Made by a program: the position numbers and the translations under genes. Source: Marinobacter sp. ELB17 (GTDB taxonomy: Bacteria; Pseudomonadota; Gammaproteobacteria; Pseudomonadales; Oleiphilaceae). Taken from it: a stretch of 64,000 nt of DNA. How positions within the stretch are numbered: position 1 is the stretch's first letter; every line of letters starts with the position of its first letter. This document shows, piece after piece, positions 36,576-45,104 of the stretch. The stretch spans positions 248,001 through 312,000 of the forward strand of contig NZ_AAXY01000002.1 of the NCBI RefSeq assembly GCF_000169375.1, in the 5' to 3' direction. The notes beneath the pieces are model-generated. The model made no database searches. It saw nothing but the letters and a program-made list of their open reading frames with translations, and had not been told where the DNA came from.

Positions 36576-37544
36576 TCAGGAAAATAGCGACTGATCGATT
36601 GGCATATTGCACGACAAGGCGCACATAAGCCTCAGGCGGGCCTTTCTAGCATTAAGGTGACTGGCCTTGAGCACACCTATCGAGACCTGTTCAGCCAGTG
36701 ACCCCCGGTACTCATAGACTTCTGCGAGCCTGCCCCATTGGGTAGAAGACACGACCGCCACAGGAACGCCCGCAGCTCTCAGAACGCCCAGCGGTTTCAT
36801 CCAGTTCGGCGGAACGTGCCCACGGCCGACAGCGTCTATCACCAGCCCTTGGGCACCGCTGGCCACCGCCGCTTCAAGCAGGGCGGGCGATGCACCAATC
36901 GCCACCGGAAGAATATCCACGCGCGGCAGCTGCTCGCCCGGCGCAATTGCGCTCAAGCGCTGCACCCGCTTGGTGAGCCTGACCTCATCGCCATCGACAA
37001 ACCCCACCGGCCCGATGCCTGGCGAACCAAAGCCATTAAGCTGATAGCTGCTGAGTTTACGCACGGAGCTTGCCGCATGAATTTCCTCATTGAACACCAC
37101 CAATGCGCCGGCGCCCCGTGCCTGCGGTGCATTCGCTACCTTCAGCGCATCGCGAAGATTGGGGCCGGCATCCGAGCCGCTGGCATAGGGCGCGCGCTGA
37201 GCGCCGGTGACCACAAGCGCGGTATCTTCAAGCGCCAGGCTCGTGTCGAGGAAGTAGGCGGTATCTTCAAGGGTGTCCGTACCCTGGGACACCACCAACC
37301 CGGCCACATCTTTACGCTGGGACAACTCAAGACACAACACTCTGAGCTGCAGCAGGTCGTCAGTGGTAATGGCATTGCTGGGCTTCTGGCAAAGGTTGAT
37401 CACTTCAACCGGACCGTCGCTTTTAATCTGCAACTTGTCCATCAGTTCTTTACCTGAAAGAGCACCCGCAATCGCCCGCCCCGAGCTGCCCGGAAGACTG
37501 GCGATGGTGCCGCCCAGTGAAATAAGTACGACGGTATTTTTCAT
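36576..37544 (-). CDS. Asparaginase
   Basis: 322-residue L-asparaginase/glutaminase-family enzyme. The two active-site threonines are in LISLGGTIAS (about T13) and SQGTDTLEDTAYF. No signal peptide is visible, so it is probably cytoplasmic. The C-terminal 30 residues are basic and Cys-containing, unlike the core. A pentanucleotide repeat lies 42-71 bases upstream of the start. Confidence 0.88.
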   Translation of the reverse strand: MKNTVVLISLGGTIASLPGSSGRAIAGALSGKELMDKLQIKSDGPVEVINLCQKPSNAITTDDLLQLRVLCLELSQRKDVAGLVVSQGTDTLEDTAYFLDTSLALEDTALVVTGAQRAPYASGSDAGPNLRDALKVANAPQARGAGALVVFNEEIHAASSVRKLSSYQLNGFGSPGIGPVGFVDGDEVRLTKRVQRLSAIAPGEQLPRVDILPVAIGASPALLEAAVASGAQGLVIDAVGRGHVPPNWMKPLGVLRAAGVPVAVVSSTQWGRLAEVYEYRGSLAEQVSIGVLKASHLNARKARLRLMCALSCNMPIDQSLFS

Positions 37545-37585
37545 ATCTATATCTTCAGGAAAAAATGGTCAGGATGTTCGATCGC

Positions 37586-37615
37586 ACAGAACAGAACAGA
37601 ACAGAACAGAACAGA
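37586..37615. repeat. Pentanucleotide repeat (ACAGA x6) upstream of asparaginase
   Basis: Six perfect tandem copies of ACAGA, followed by an A-run. It lies in the 5' region of the minus-strand asparaginase gene, so copy-number change could alter promoter spacing or the mRNA leader. Confidence 0.95.
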
Positions 37616-37741
37616 AAAAATACTTCGGTTTTGGCATTTTTGCCCAAAATTAATAAATGCCCGTTAGCGCATGCAAACTTTCAATGAACGGGCCAAGTAC
37701 CGATAATAGCATTTTAATCTCAAATCAAAAGAGCCGCCCCG

Positions 37742-38370
37742 ATGCGTAAGAATCTTCCCCTGACAGAATAAGAATGCAGCTTTGACCCGTCTCAGCGACT
37801 CATATCTGCTACAGATGCCAAGGGCAAAATTCTATACTGCAATGATGTGTTCGAGGCCGTCAGCGGTTTCACCAGGGAAGAGCTGATTGGCAGCCCACAC
37901 AACATTGTCCGGCACCCTGACATGCCGCCTCCCGTGTACGAGCACATATGGCAGTGCCTGAAGGCCGAGAAGAGCTGGATGGGTATTGTTAAAAATCGCT
38001 GCAAGAACGGTGATCACTATTGGGTGGACGCCTACATTACCCCAACCTTCGACAACGGCAGGTTGACTGGGTACGAGTCTGTTCGCACCAAGCCGAACCT
38101 CGAACGGGTTTTCAGGGCTGCAGAGCTTTACGCCAGCATCAATTCAGGCAAACTGCCATCGCCTGCGGTGCTTGCTGTAAAGTCAGCGTTTTAGAGCTTT
38201 GGATTCCAACGACTGTAGGCCTCGTCGTCGCCGCTGCTGCATTGGTAGCTGGAGCATCCTTTACGGGGGCAAGCCTTCCGCTGATTAGCGCAGTCGTTGC
38301 AGGCTTTATTGCCAGCCGTCAGTTCAAGGGTCGCGTTAACGCGGCTCTGACTGAGGTTCCTGATGTCTGA
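37742..38370 (+). pseudogene. Aer-like PAS receptor gene, broken and truncated
   Basis: Starts MRKNLPLTE, as Aer-type aerotaxis receptors do, then has an in-frame TAA at 37769-37771 (codon 10). The same frame continues ECSFDPSQRLISATD through a full PAS domain (FTREELIGSPHNIVRHPDMP, KNGDHYWVDAYITP). Near 38180-38195 the frame is lost, and the expected membrane region (TTVGLVVAAAALVAG, FIASRQFKGRVN) continues in another frame to 38370. The signalling HAMP and methyl-accepting parts are absent. At 38360-38370 the sequence switches to another signalling gene. Confidence 0.85.
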
Positions 38371-39460
38371 AACGTACGCGGCCCATCATGATGGCTATAT
38401 GCAAAACTATCACCACTCCGGGCACGCCAAGATCATTGGTATTGGCAGGGATGTAGAGGGTCTCAGAAGTAACGGGACCACCTTCCCAATGCACCTGTCG
38501 GGAGGACGTGCCGATACACCGACTGGCCAAATTTATGTGGGTATCTGCCATAACCTGACTGACTACAAGAATGCACTGCTTAAACTGCACGCCGCTGGAA
38601 GAAGTTGAAACACTAAGCATTCGGATGATGCCGCCCAGTGGAGATACTCGCTGGATCGAATGGCGCGTTCGCCAGTTGCAGGACGGGGAGTATCCGGGAT
38701 ACTGGGAATTCCAGGGGTTTGGTGTCGACATCACTGAAAAGATACGCGCTAAAGAACAGATGGCCTATGCGGTCGCCTCCATGCAGACGAATTCATAGTT
38801 ATGCTAGATGGCGCAAACCGCGCCGACGACCTGAAATCTGTGACTCATAGACTCTATAACCGTTTATCTGAACCCTTTTCCATTGAACAGCGGGGATTCA
38901 ATTTAACGGCGTGTGCCGGCATCAGCGTCTGCCCAGAGAACGGCACAACTTGTAAGTCCCTGATGCGGGGGGCAGAATCTGCGCTTCGTGAAGCCAAGTC
39001 ACGGGGGCGAAATGAATTGGAGTTCTTTTCTGAAGAGCTTGAACAACGTACAAAGTCTGCCGCTGACCTTGAGCTGGAAATCACGGAAGGGGCAGCACTC
39101 AGCCACACTGAAGAACAGATGGAGCTGATTCTTGCGCTCCATAACGAAGGCTTCAGCCTTGCCATCGACGATTTTGGTACGGGTTACTCGTCTTTAAGCC
39201 AGCTATCCAGCCTGCCCGCCAGCACGCTGAAAATCGACCGGGCGTTTGTCAGCAAAATCACTGATTCAAGCAGCGAGTCCGTTATCGAAGCCATCATTGC
39301 CCTTGGCCACTCCCTTGGCATGAAAATCGTTGCTGAGGGTGTAGAAACAGAATTGCAACGGGATTTCCTTAAACATAAGGGTTGCGATATCGCTCAGGGA
39401 TTCTGGTACTCGATACCGTTGAGCGCTAAAAAAATGAGGTCGACCCTACGGCCTGACTGA
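38363..39460 (+). pseudogene. PAS-GGDEF-EAL gene reduced by internal deletions
   Basis: Begins inside a PAS domain (HHDGYMQNYHHSGHAKIIG) and changes frame near 38575-38600 to a second PAS piece (GDTRWIEWRVRQL). At about 38790 it jumps directly to the end of a GGDEF motif (DEFIVMLDGA), losing the first half of that domain. The GGDEF C-terminal half follows, and at about 39075 a further deletion joins it to LEITEGAAL, removing the N-terminal half of the EAL domain with its signature. The EAL C-terminal half (IDDFGTGYSSLSQL, KIDRAFVSKI) is intact. No functional cyclase or phosphodiesterase can be encoded. The frame 38801-39460 is open but incomplete. Confidence 0.85.
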
Positions 39461-39585
39461 TTTTTTGTTACATTCAAACATTGGCGCTGGACATAAAGCG
39501 GCCTTCTGCATGATCAGGCCAAGTGCGGTTGCAAGCAACAACGGCCAGATACAACAATCAACTCACGCAAAATGTTGCCCCTGGT

Positions 39586-40875
39586 ATGAATACGATTGCT
39601 GACCACACCGATCCGAACGTCATTGCTTTTGCTCTTGAACAGTCTTACAACGCTGTTTTACTGACAGATGCAAACTCTGGCGCAGAAGGGCACCGTATTG
39701 TCTTCGCCAATCAGGCCTTTCTGCGGATGACGGGCTACAACGAAGAAGAGTTACTCGGACGAAACCCGCGCCTTCTTCAGGGGCCAGCAACCAATCCTGA
39801 TGTAATTGACAGACTGCGCCATTGCCTTCATGACGGCACCCATTTTCAAGGTTCGACGATTAACTACCGCAAAGATGGCCGCCCGTACACGGTCGAGTGG
39901 AACATTTCTCCTGTACGTAATGAGGCCGGTGAGATTACGCATTTCATTTCGTTACAGCGGGACATCAGCAGCCTGATAGCCGCGCAGAAAACAACTCAGC
40001 TCTTTGCCCACGTAATCAACGCTACCGATGATGGCGTGCTTATCACCGATAGCCATGGAACCATCGAATTTGTTAACAAAGCCTTCGAGACAATCACCGG
40101 GTACGGACTCACGGAGGTACTGGGTCGAAATCCGAGCATGTTCAATTCCGGAGAACAGGATTTTGAATTCTATAAGGACATGTGGGACACCCTGAAGAAG
40201 GGGCGTTCTTACAAGGGCACTTTTGTTAACCGCGGCAAGAATAACGAGCTGATTTACTGTGACGAGACAATAACGCCGCTGACCGATGAAGCGAATAATG
40301 TCAGTCATTACGTGAGTATATTTCGCGACCTGACGACTCGAGTATTGGAAGAACAGACGTTCCGTGAAATGGTGCGCTTTGACGGGCTAACGGGAGCCCT
40401 GACCCGAACAGCCGGAGAGCTGGCGCTGGAAAAGGCCTATATGCAGCACCGCGGGTCCAAACTGCCTATGTCGATCGTGATGGCTGACATCGACCATTTC
40501 AAACAAGTTAACGACCGTTGGGGGCATGCCGCCGGCGATATAGTTCTCAGAGCTGTTACGAGCACGATGATTGCTACACTGAGGGCTAATGATACCGTGA
40601 TACGCTGGGGCGGCGAAGAGTTCCTGCTTATTTTCGGTGGCTGCAATTTAGACCAGGGACTGCTGCTGGCCGAACGTTGCCAGCAGGCCGTGCAGAACAA
40701 ACATCACGAAAACGTGGGCTACGTCACCGTGTCGATCGGTTTGGGCGAATTGCAGCCCGAGGAAGCATTAGCGGATTTGATTGAGCGCGTTGATAAAGCC
40801 CTTTATAGCGCTAAGACATCAGGCCGTAACCAGACACAGGTATCGGTCATCCAGAAAGGAGCTTTCAACCCATAA
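39586..40875 (+). CDS. Diguanylate cyclase with two PAS domains
   Basis: 429 residues from ATG 39586 (GTG 39523 is an alternative start). Two PAS domains: the first, about residues 15-130, has the GRNPRLLQGPATNP pattern of LOV/PAS sensors but no GRNCRFLQ cysteine; the second is about 140-260. A GGDEF domain follows with GGEEF as active site (IRWGGEEFLLIF) and RAND five residues before it, fitting an RxxD inhibitory c-di-GMP site. No membrane segment, so a soluble sensor. Intact, unlike the neighbouring signalling relics. It overlaps the methyltransferase start by one base (TAATG). Confidence 0.9.
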   Translation: MNTIADHTDPNVIAFALEQSYNAVLLTDANSGAEGHRIVFANQAFLRMTGYNEEELLGRNPRLLQGPATNPDVIDRLRHCLHDGTHFQGSTINYRKDGRPYTVEWNISPVRNEAGEITHFISLQRDISSLIAAQKTTQLFAHVINATDDGVLITDSHGTIEFVNKAFETITGYGLTEVLGRNPSMFNSGEQDFEFYKDMWDTLKKGRSYKGTFVNRGKNNELIYCDETITPLTDEANNVSHYVSIFRDLTTRVLEEQTFREMVRFDGLTGALTRTAGELALEKAYMQHRGSKLPMSIVMADIDHFKQVNDRWGHAAGDIVLRAVTSTMIATLRANDTVIRWGGEEFLLIFGGCNLDQGLLLAERCQQAVQNKHHENVGYVTVSIGLGELQPEEALADLIERVDKALYSAKTSGRNQTQVSVIQKGAFNP

Positions 40876-41537
40876 TGGACAGCCTTCCTTTGCGCCTGCG
40901 TTACCAAACCATCGATGTTGGTAATACTGATATCCATCTGTGTACCCTGCGCGACAATCAACAATTTAACGACCCTGAGGGCGCGGCCGATGCCCTTGGC
41001 ATTTCCTCTGCGGCCTGGCCGATTTTTGGCGTGTTGTGGCCGTCTAGCATAGTGCTGGCAAACCATATGCTGGACTATCCGATTGAGGGCAAGCGCATCT
41101 TGGAAATCGGCTGCGGCATGGCGCTATCCAGCCTGTTGCTCAACGGGCGCCAAGCCGACATCACGGCGACCGACTATCACCCCGAAGTTGAACACTTCCT
41201 GGTTCGCAACACTCTGCTGAATCAGGGCAAAAGCATTGCGTTTGAGCGGGCAGACTGGGCCGATGACCGCAGTGAACTGGGGCTTTTTGACCTGATTATT
41301 GGCAGTGATCTGTTGTACGAAGACGAGCACGTTCAGTTACTTGCCAAGTTTATTATCAATCACGCCAAACCCTTCTGCGACGTCATTCTGGTAGATCCGG
41401 GCCGTGGTCGAAAAACCAAAATCAGCGTGAAGCTGGCCGCGCACGGCTTCAGCAACAGCCATACAAAACCCGTTCACACCGACTACCTTGAGAAGCAGTT
41501 TAAAGGCCATATCCTCGAGTTTTCTCGAAATATCTAA
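40875..41537 (+). CDS. SAM-dependent methyltransferase (METTL21-like)
   Basis: 220-residue class I methyltransferase. SAM motif LEIGCGMALSSLLL, then ITATDYHPEVEHFL and IIGSDLLYEDEH, a layout like the METTL21/NNMT-like protein-lysine methyltransferase group. The bacterial substrate is unknown. It starts at the last base of the cyclase stop codon, so it is co-translated with the cyclase, but a functional link is only inferred. Confidence 0.8.
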   Translation: MDSLPLRLRYQTIDVGNTDIHLCTLRDNQQFNDPEGAADALGISSAAWPIFGVLWPSSIVLANHMLDYPIEGKRILEIGCGMALSSLLLNGRQADITATDYHPEVEHFLVRNTLLNQGKSIAFERADWADDRSELGLFDLIIGSDLLYEDEHVQLLAKFIINHAKPFCDVILVDPGRGRKTKISVKLAAHGFSNSHTKPVHTDYLEKQFKGHILEFSRNI

Positions 41538-41547
41538 CGCCCAACCC

Positions 41548-41576
41548 TTGACACATTCGGCAGCGAAACTTACTAT
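41548..41576 (+). promoter_or_regulatory. Sigma-70 promoter for tRNA-Met
   Basis: TTGACA (41548-41553), 17-base spacer, TACTAT (41571-41576), 30 bases before the tRNA. Confidence 0.75.
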
Positions 41577-41606
41577 ATGCGCCGCTTCCATCGTTGATGG
41601 CGCGCT

Positions 41607-41683
41607 GGCAAGGTAGCTCAGTTGGTTAGAGCACAGCACTCATAATGCTGGGGTCACTGGTTCGATTCCAGTCCTTGCTACCA
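41607..41683 (+). tRNA. tRNA-Met (elongator, anticodon CAT)
   Basis: 77 bases with CCA. Acceptor GGCAAGG pairs with CCTTGCT (last pair G-T). Anticodon CAT at 41641-41643 in loop CTCATAA. The D arm and T arm (CTGG-TTCGATT-CCAG) are normal. First pair G-T rather than the unpaired C-A of initiators, so elongator type. A lysidine-modified Ile tRNA is not excluded by sequence alone but is less likely. Confidence 0.94.
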
Positions 41684-41689
41684 GATATG

Positions 41690-41724
41690 AAAGACTTACA
41701 GCTAACGCTGTAGGTCTTTTTTTT
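41690..41724 (+). terminator. Rho-independent terminator after tRNA-Met
   Basis: Arms 41690-41702 (AAAGACTTACAGC) and 41707-41719 pair with one G-T, loop TAAC, followed by a run of T to 41724. Confidence 0.92.
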
Positions 41725-41835
41725 GTCTGCGGGAGATTTGCAGACATAGCCGTATTTTCGCAAACATCACGAGGACGACCTCGCCCATTTGGGGACACAG
41801 CATTCGGGACGGCCCGCTGCAACGGAGTTTTGTTG

Positions 41836-42279
41836 ATGCGCACCACACCAGACCGTATTCGCCAAGCGGTCAGTTTTGAAGTGATTGGTCTAATTGTTGT
41901 TATCAGCTTTGGCACACTGGTATTGAGCTACTCCATGGTGGACTTCGGCTTGCTAGGCGCTATTGGTGCCACCATCGCCACCGCTTGGAACTACATTTAC
42001 AACCTGCTGTTTGATCACGCCCTGCTGAAGTACACCGGCACGCCCAAGAAATCCGTTAAGCTGAGAGTTGTTCACGCCTTTGGTTTTGAGCTAGGCCTGC
42101 TGATCGTTTTCCTGCCGATTGTGTCTCGCATATTGAATGTAAGCCTGATAGACGCTCTGGTCATAGACTTGGGCTTTATCGCGTTTTATCTGGCGTACGC
42201 CTTTGCCTTTACCTGGGCCTACGACACCCTCTTCCCCATCGGCCAGCCTTTCCACAAATCGGGGACAGATTTCGAGTAG
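41836..42279 (+). CDS. PACE-family efflux transporter
   Basis: 147 residues with four hydrophobic helices. Homologous pattern to the proteobacterial antimicrobial compound efflux family (AceI-like): RIRQAVSFEVIGLI at the start and the related second half RVVHAFGFELGLLI. Members export chlorhexidine and polyamine-like cations. ATG 41836 with CGGAG upstream is preferred to TTG 41830. The last seven codons and the TAG stop are made of a REP-like half-element, so the natural C-terminus has probably been replaced. Confidence 0.85.
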   Translation: MRTTPDRIRQAVSFEVIGLIVVISFGTLVLSYSMVDFGLLGAIGATIATAWNYIYNLLFDHALLKYTGTPKKSVKLRVVHAFGFELGLLIVFLPIVSRILNVSLIDALVIDLGFIAFYLAYAFAFTWAYDTLFPIGQPFHKSGTDFE

Positions 42280-42321
42280 AGGACAGATTTCGAGTAGAGG
42301 ACAGATTTGAAATCTGTCCTC
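42261..42321. repeat. REP-like array: two tandem half units and one full palindrome
   Basis: Two 18-bp half units (GGGGACAGATTTCGAGTA at 42261-42278 and a copy beginning GAGGACAG at 42279-42296), then a full 25-bp palindrome at 42297-42321. The first half unit encodes the C-terminus and most of the stop codon of the PACE gene. Confidence 0.92.
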
Positions 42322-42375
42322 TGTCGCCATACCATCTCTTGTATAATGTTGCGCCTAGCAGCATAGGAATTGTGT

Positions 42376-42768
42376 GTGCTCATCTCGATTTATCTGATTG
42401 CCATCACCGCCGAAGCTATGTCTGGGGCGCTTGCCGCTGGCCGGCGCAACATGGATATGTTTGGCGTGGCGCTGATTGCCTTTGTTACGGCATTGGGTGG
42501 CGGTACGGTGCGAGACATGTTGCTGGGCAACTACCCGATTAACTGGACCCAGCACCCCGGCTACATCTATATCACCGTCAGCGCCGGTCTGTTTACCATG
42601 GTGATCGCCCGCTATATGCGGCGCCTGCATCAACTGTTTCTGGTTCTAGACTCCCTGGGCCTGATCGCCTTCACCATTATCGGCTGCGAGGTGGCTCTAA
42701 AGCTGGATTACGAGATCCCGGTTGTGACTGTGGCATACTGCAAAATTGCGCATGTCCACTTTCTGTAA
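42376..42768 (+). pseudogene. TRIC-type cation channel gene, 3' truncated
   Basis: From GTG 42376: SGALAAGRRNMDMFGV, TALGGGTVRDMLLG and DSLGLIAFTIIGCEVAL are typical of bacterial TRIC (YadS/UPF0126) proteins, which have seven membrane helices and about 205 residues. Here similarity ends at LDYEIPVV, and a few unrelated residues lead to a stop, giving 130 residues with the C-terminal third missing. TATAAT is seen at 42342-42347. Either a pseudogene or a shortened, probably non-functional, channel. Confidence 0.75.
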
Positions 42769-42787
42769 CCAAAAGGAATGAGTCGTT

Positions 42788-43817
42788 ATGAAGCGGGAAA
42801 CCATAGCGTTGCACGCCGGGTTCAAAAGCGACCCCACCACCAGAGCTGCAACCACGCCAATTTATCAAACCACCTCTTATACTTTTGATGACACTCAGCA
42901 CGGCGCTGACCTGTTTGATCTGAAAGTGCAGGGCAATATTTATACCCGCATTATGAACCCCACCAACGCTGTGCTGGAAGAGCGCATGGCGCAGGTGGAA
43001 GGTGGCATTGGCGCGCTGGCAGTTGCTTCGGGTATGTCTGCCATCACTTATGCCCTGCAAACCATCTGTACCGTGGGCACACCTTTTCTATGCCGCCCTA
43101 TCGAACACGGTGCAGACATCGTGATTCACTCGCTGACCAAATACCTGGGCGGCCATGGCACCACCGTTGCCGGCGTTGTGGTGGATTCTGGCAAATTTGA
43201 CTGGAAAGCCAACGCCGACAAGTTCCCGATGCTGAACGAGCCAGATCCGTCGTATCACGGCGTGGTATACACCGAGGCCTTAGGGGCGGCAGCGTTTATT
43301 GGCCGCTGCCGCGTAATTCCACTGCGCAACACTGGCGCCGCACTGTCGCCGTTTAACGCGTTCCTGATCATGCAGGGCATTGAAACCGCCGCTCTGCGGA
43401 TGGAACGCCACTGCGAGAACGCCCAGAAAGTCGCTCAGTTCCTGCAGGATCACCCGTCTGTAGAATGGGTTAACTACGCCGGCCTGGCCAACAGCCCGTT
43501 CCGCGCCACCTGCGAAAAAATCTGCGGCGGCAAAGCCTCCGGTATTCTCAGCTTCGGCATTAAAGGTGGCCGAGACGCCGGCGCGCGTTTCATTGACGCA
43601 CTGGACATGGTGCTGCGCCTGGTCAACCCTGGTCAACATTGGCGACGCCAAATCCCTTGCCTGCCACCCGGCAACCACCACTCACCGCCAGCTAAACCCA
43701 GACGAGCTCAGATCTGCAGGTGTTAGCGAAGATCTGGTGCGCCTGTCGATTGGTATTGAGCACATTGACGACATAATTGCTGATGTCGCTCAGGCTCTGG
43801 ACGCCGCCGTTCGCTGA
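42788..43817 (+). pseudogene. O-acetyl/succinyl-homoserine sulfhydrylase gene with deletion and frameshift
   Basis: The N-terminus (KRETIALHAGFKSDPTTRAA) and the PLP-lysine motif (VIHSLTKYLGGHGTT) identify a MetY/MetZ-type PLP enzyme of methionine synthesis. Two lesions: after ALQTICTVG the sequence goes straight to TPFLCRPIEHGAD, losing about 85 codons that include the PLP-contacting DNT segment; and CCTGGTCAAC is tandemly duplicated (43618-43627, 43628-43637), shifting the frame so that the true C-terminus ([20 protein letters not shown]) lies in another frame to 43817. No active enzyme is expected. Confidence 0.9.
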
Positions 43818-43827
43818 GAAATCCAAC

Positions 43828-43863
43828 CATCTGCGCTGCCGGCTTGTTTTGGTAGCGCAGATG
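43828..43863 (+). terminator. Possible terminator hairpin before lipA
   Basis: Perfect 10-bp arms 43828-43837 (CATCTGCGCT) and 43854-43863, extendable by three pairs, but no T-run follows, so function is uncertain. Confidence 0.4.
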
Positions 43864-43979
43864 TTGAGCGCCAGTACCGTGCCCGTGTTTATCCCTACTG
43901 TCCTTGTATCTGGCGCCCCCCGGCTTTACCCTTTAAAGTCTAACTAAAGTCTTTTGTATAGAACGAGAGCTCCGCATCC

Positions 43980-45059
43980 ATGACCGCAAACACCAAGCCC
44001 CGTGTGGCCAGTGGCGCCAAGTTCCGCAGTGAACATGGCTTTTCTGCTATTAAGGACGGCGTTAAGCAAAGCCGCAATGTTTCCAACGAAGGCGTCAGCA
44101 ACGACCCAAAACCCAAGTGGTTGCGTGCACGTATGCCCGGTGGTGAGCGCTACGAGGCTGTCAAACAGAATGTGAAAAGCCACAAGGTTGCCACCGTGTG
44201 CCAGGAATCTCACTGTCCCAATATTGGTGAGTGCTGGACCAACGGCACTGCAACGATCATGGTGATGGGTTCGGTGTGTACACGTGCCTGCAAATTCTGC
44301 GCGGTAGACACCGGCAACCCCAACGGCTGGCTAGATAAAGAAGAACCCGAGAATACTGCAAAATCGGTAGAACTGATGGGCTTGCGCTACATTGTGCTGA
44401 CATCGGTTGACCGCGATGACCTGCGCGACGGCGGTGCCGGCCATTATGCGGCCTGTGTGTTGGCCATCAAGCACCGCACGCCGGAAGTCAGAGTGGAAGC
44501 ACTCACGCCGGACTTTGATGCGGTAATGCAGCACGTAGAGCAGGTTTTAGACTCCGGGCTGGATGTATTCGCCCAGAACGTCGAAACCGTTCGCCGCCTG
44601 ACTCACCCGGTACGCGACCCGCGAGCCGGCTATGAGAAGACTATAAGCGTACTAAAGCATGCCAAGCAATACCGCCCGGACGTACTGACAAAAACCAGTT
44701 TAATGCTGGGCCTGGGCGAAACCGACGAAGAAATTCAGCAAACCATGGACGACTTGCTGGCGGTGGGCGTGGATATTCTGACACTGGGCCAGTACCTGCG
44801 CCCTACTCCGAACCATTTGCCGGTGATGCGCTACGTCACCCCGGAAGAATTCAACCGTTACCGGGAAATTGGCTTGGCCAAGGGCTTTATGGAAGTGCCA
44901 TCAGGCCCCTTGGTGCGGTCGAGCTACCGTGCAGATCGAGTGTTTGACAAGAACAACTTGGGATTGGCGGTGCCAGCAGTTCCTGCATCAATAGAAACGA
45001 TGTCGGCAGAATCCGAGCCAGTCAACGCCCTGCAGATACTGGTCAAATCCGTAGGCTGA
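43980..45059 (+). CDS. lipA: Lipoyl synthase
   Basis: 359-residue radical-SAM enzyme that inserts sulfur at C6 and C8 of octanoyl groups. The radical-SAM cluster motif is CTRACKFC, and the auxiliary cluster cysteines are in [12 protein letters not shown]; the C-terminal serine ligand is in [11 protein letters not shown]. The N-terminus is about 40 residues longer than E. coli LipA, as in pseudomonads. lipB is not in the window. Confidence 0.96.
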   Translation: MTANTKPRVASGAKFRSEHGFSAIKDGVKQSRNVSNEGVSNDPKPKWLRARMPGGERYEAVKQNVKSHKVATVCQESHCPNIGECWTNGTATIMVMGSVCTRACKFCAVDTGNPNGWLDKEEPENTAKSVELMGLRYIVLTSVDRDDLRDGGAGHYAACVLAIKHRTPEVRVEALTPDFDAVMQHVEQVLDSGLDVFAQNVETVRRLTHPVRDPRAGYEKTISVLKHAKQYRPDVLTKTSLMLGLGETDEEIQQTMDDLLAVGVDILTLGQYLRPTPNHLPVMRYVTPEEFNRYREIGLAKGFMEVPSGPLVRSSYRADRVFDKNNLGLAVPAVPASIETMSAESEPVNALQILVKSVG

Positions 45060-45104
45060 CCGAGCACCTGCATTGGCGTCTTACCACTGTTGGCGGGGCT
45101 GCAT

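Noticed and set aside
37586-37615. CRISPR or phage attachment site
   Set aside because: The unit is only five bases with no spacers; it is a simple sequence repeat. No CRISPR array was seen anywhere in the window.
38801-39460. Functional EAL phosphodiesterase
   Set aside because: The N-terminal half of the EAL domain, including the EAL signature, is missing and the frame begins inside a truncated GGDEF domain.
41640-41915. Minus-strand open frame ending LVARTGIEPVTPAL
   Set aside because: It overlaps tRNA-Met and its terminator in antisense; such a peptide is a well-known spurious translation next to tRNA genes.
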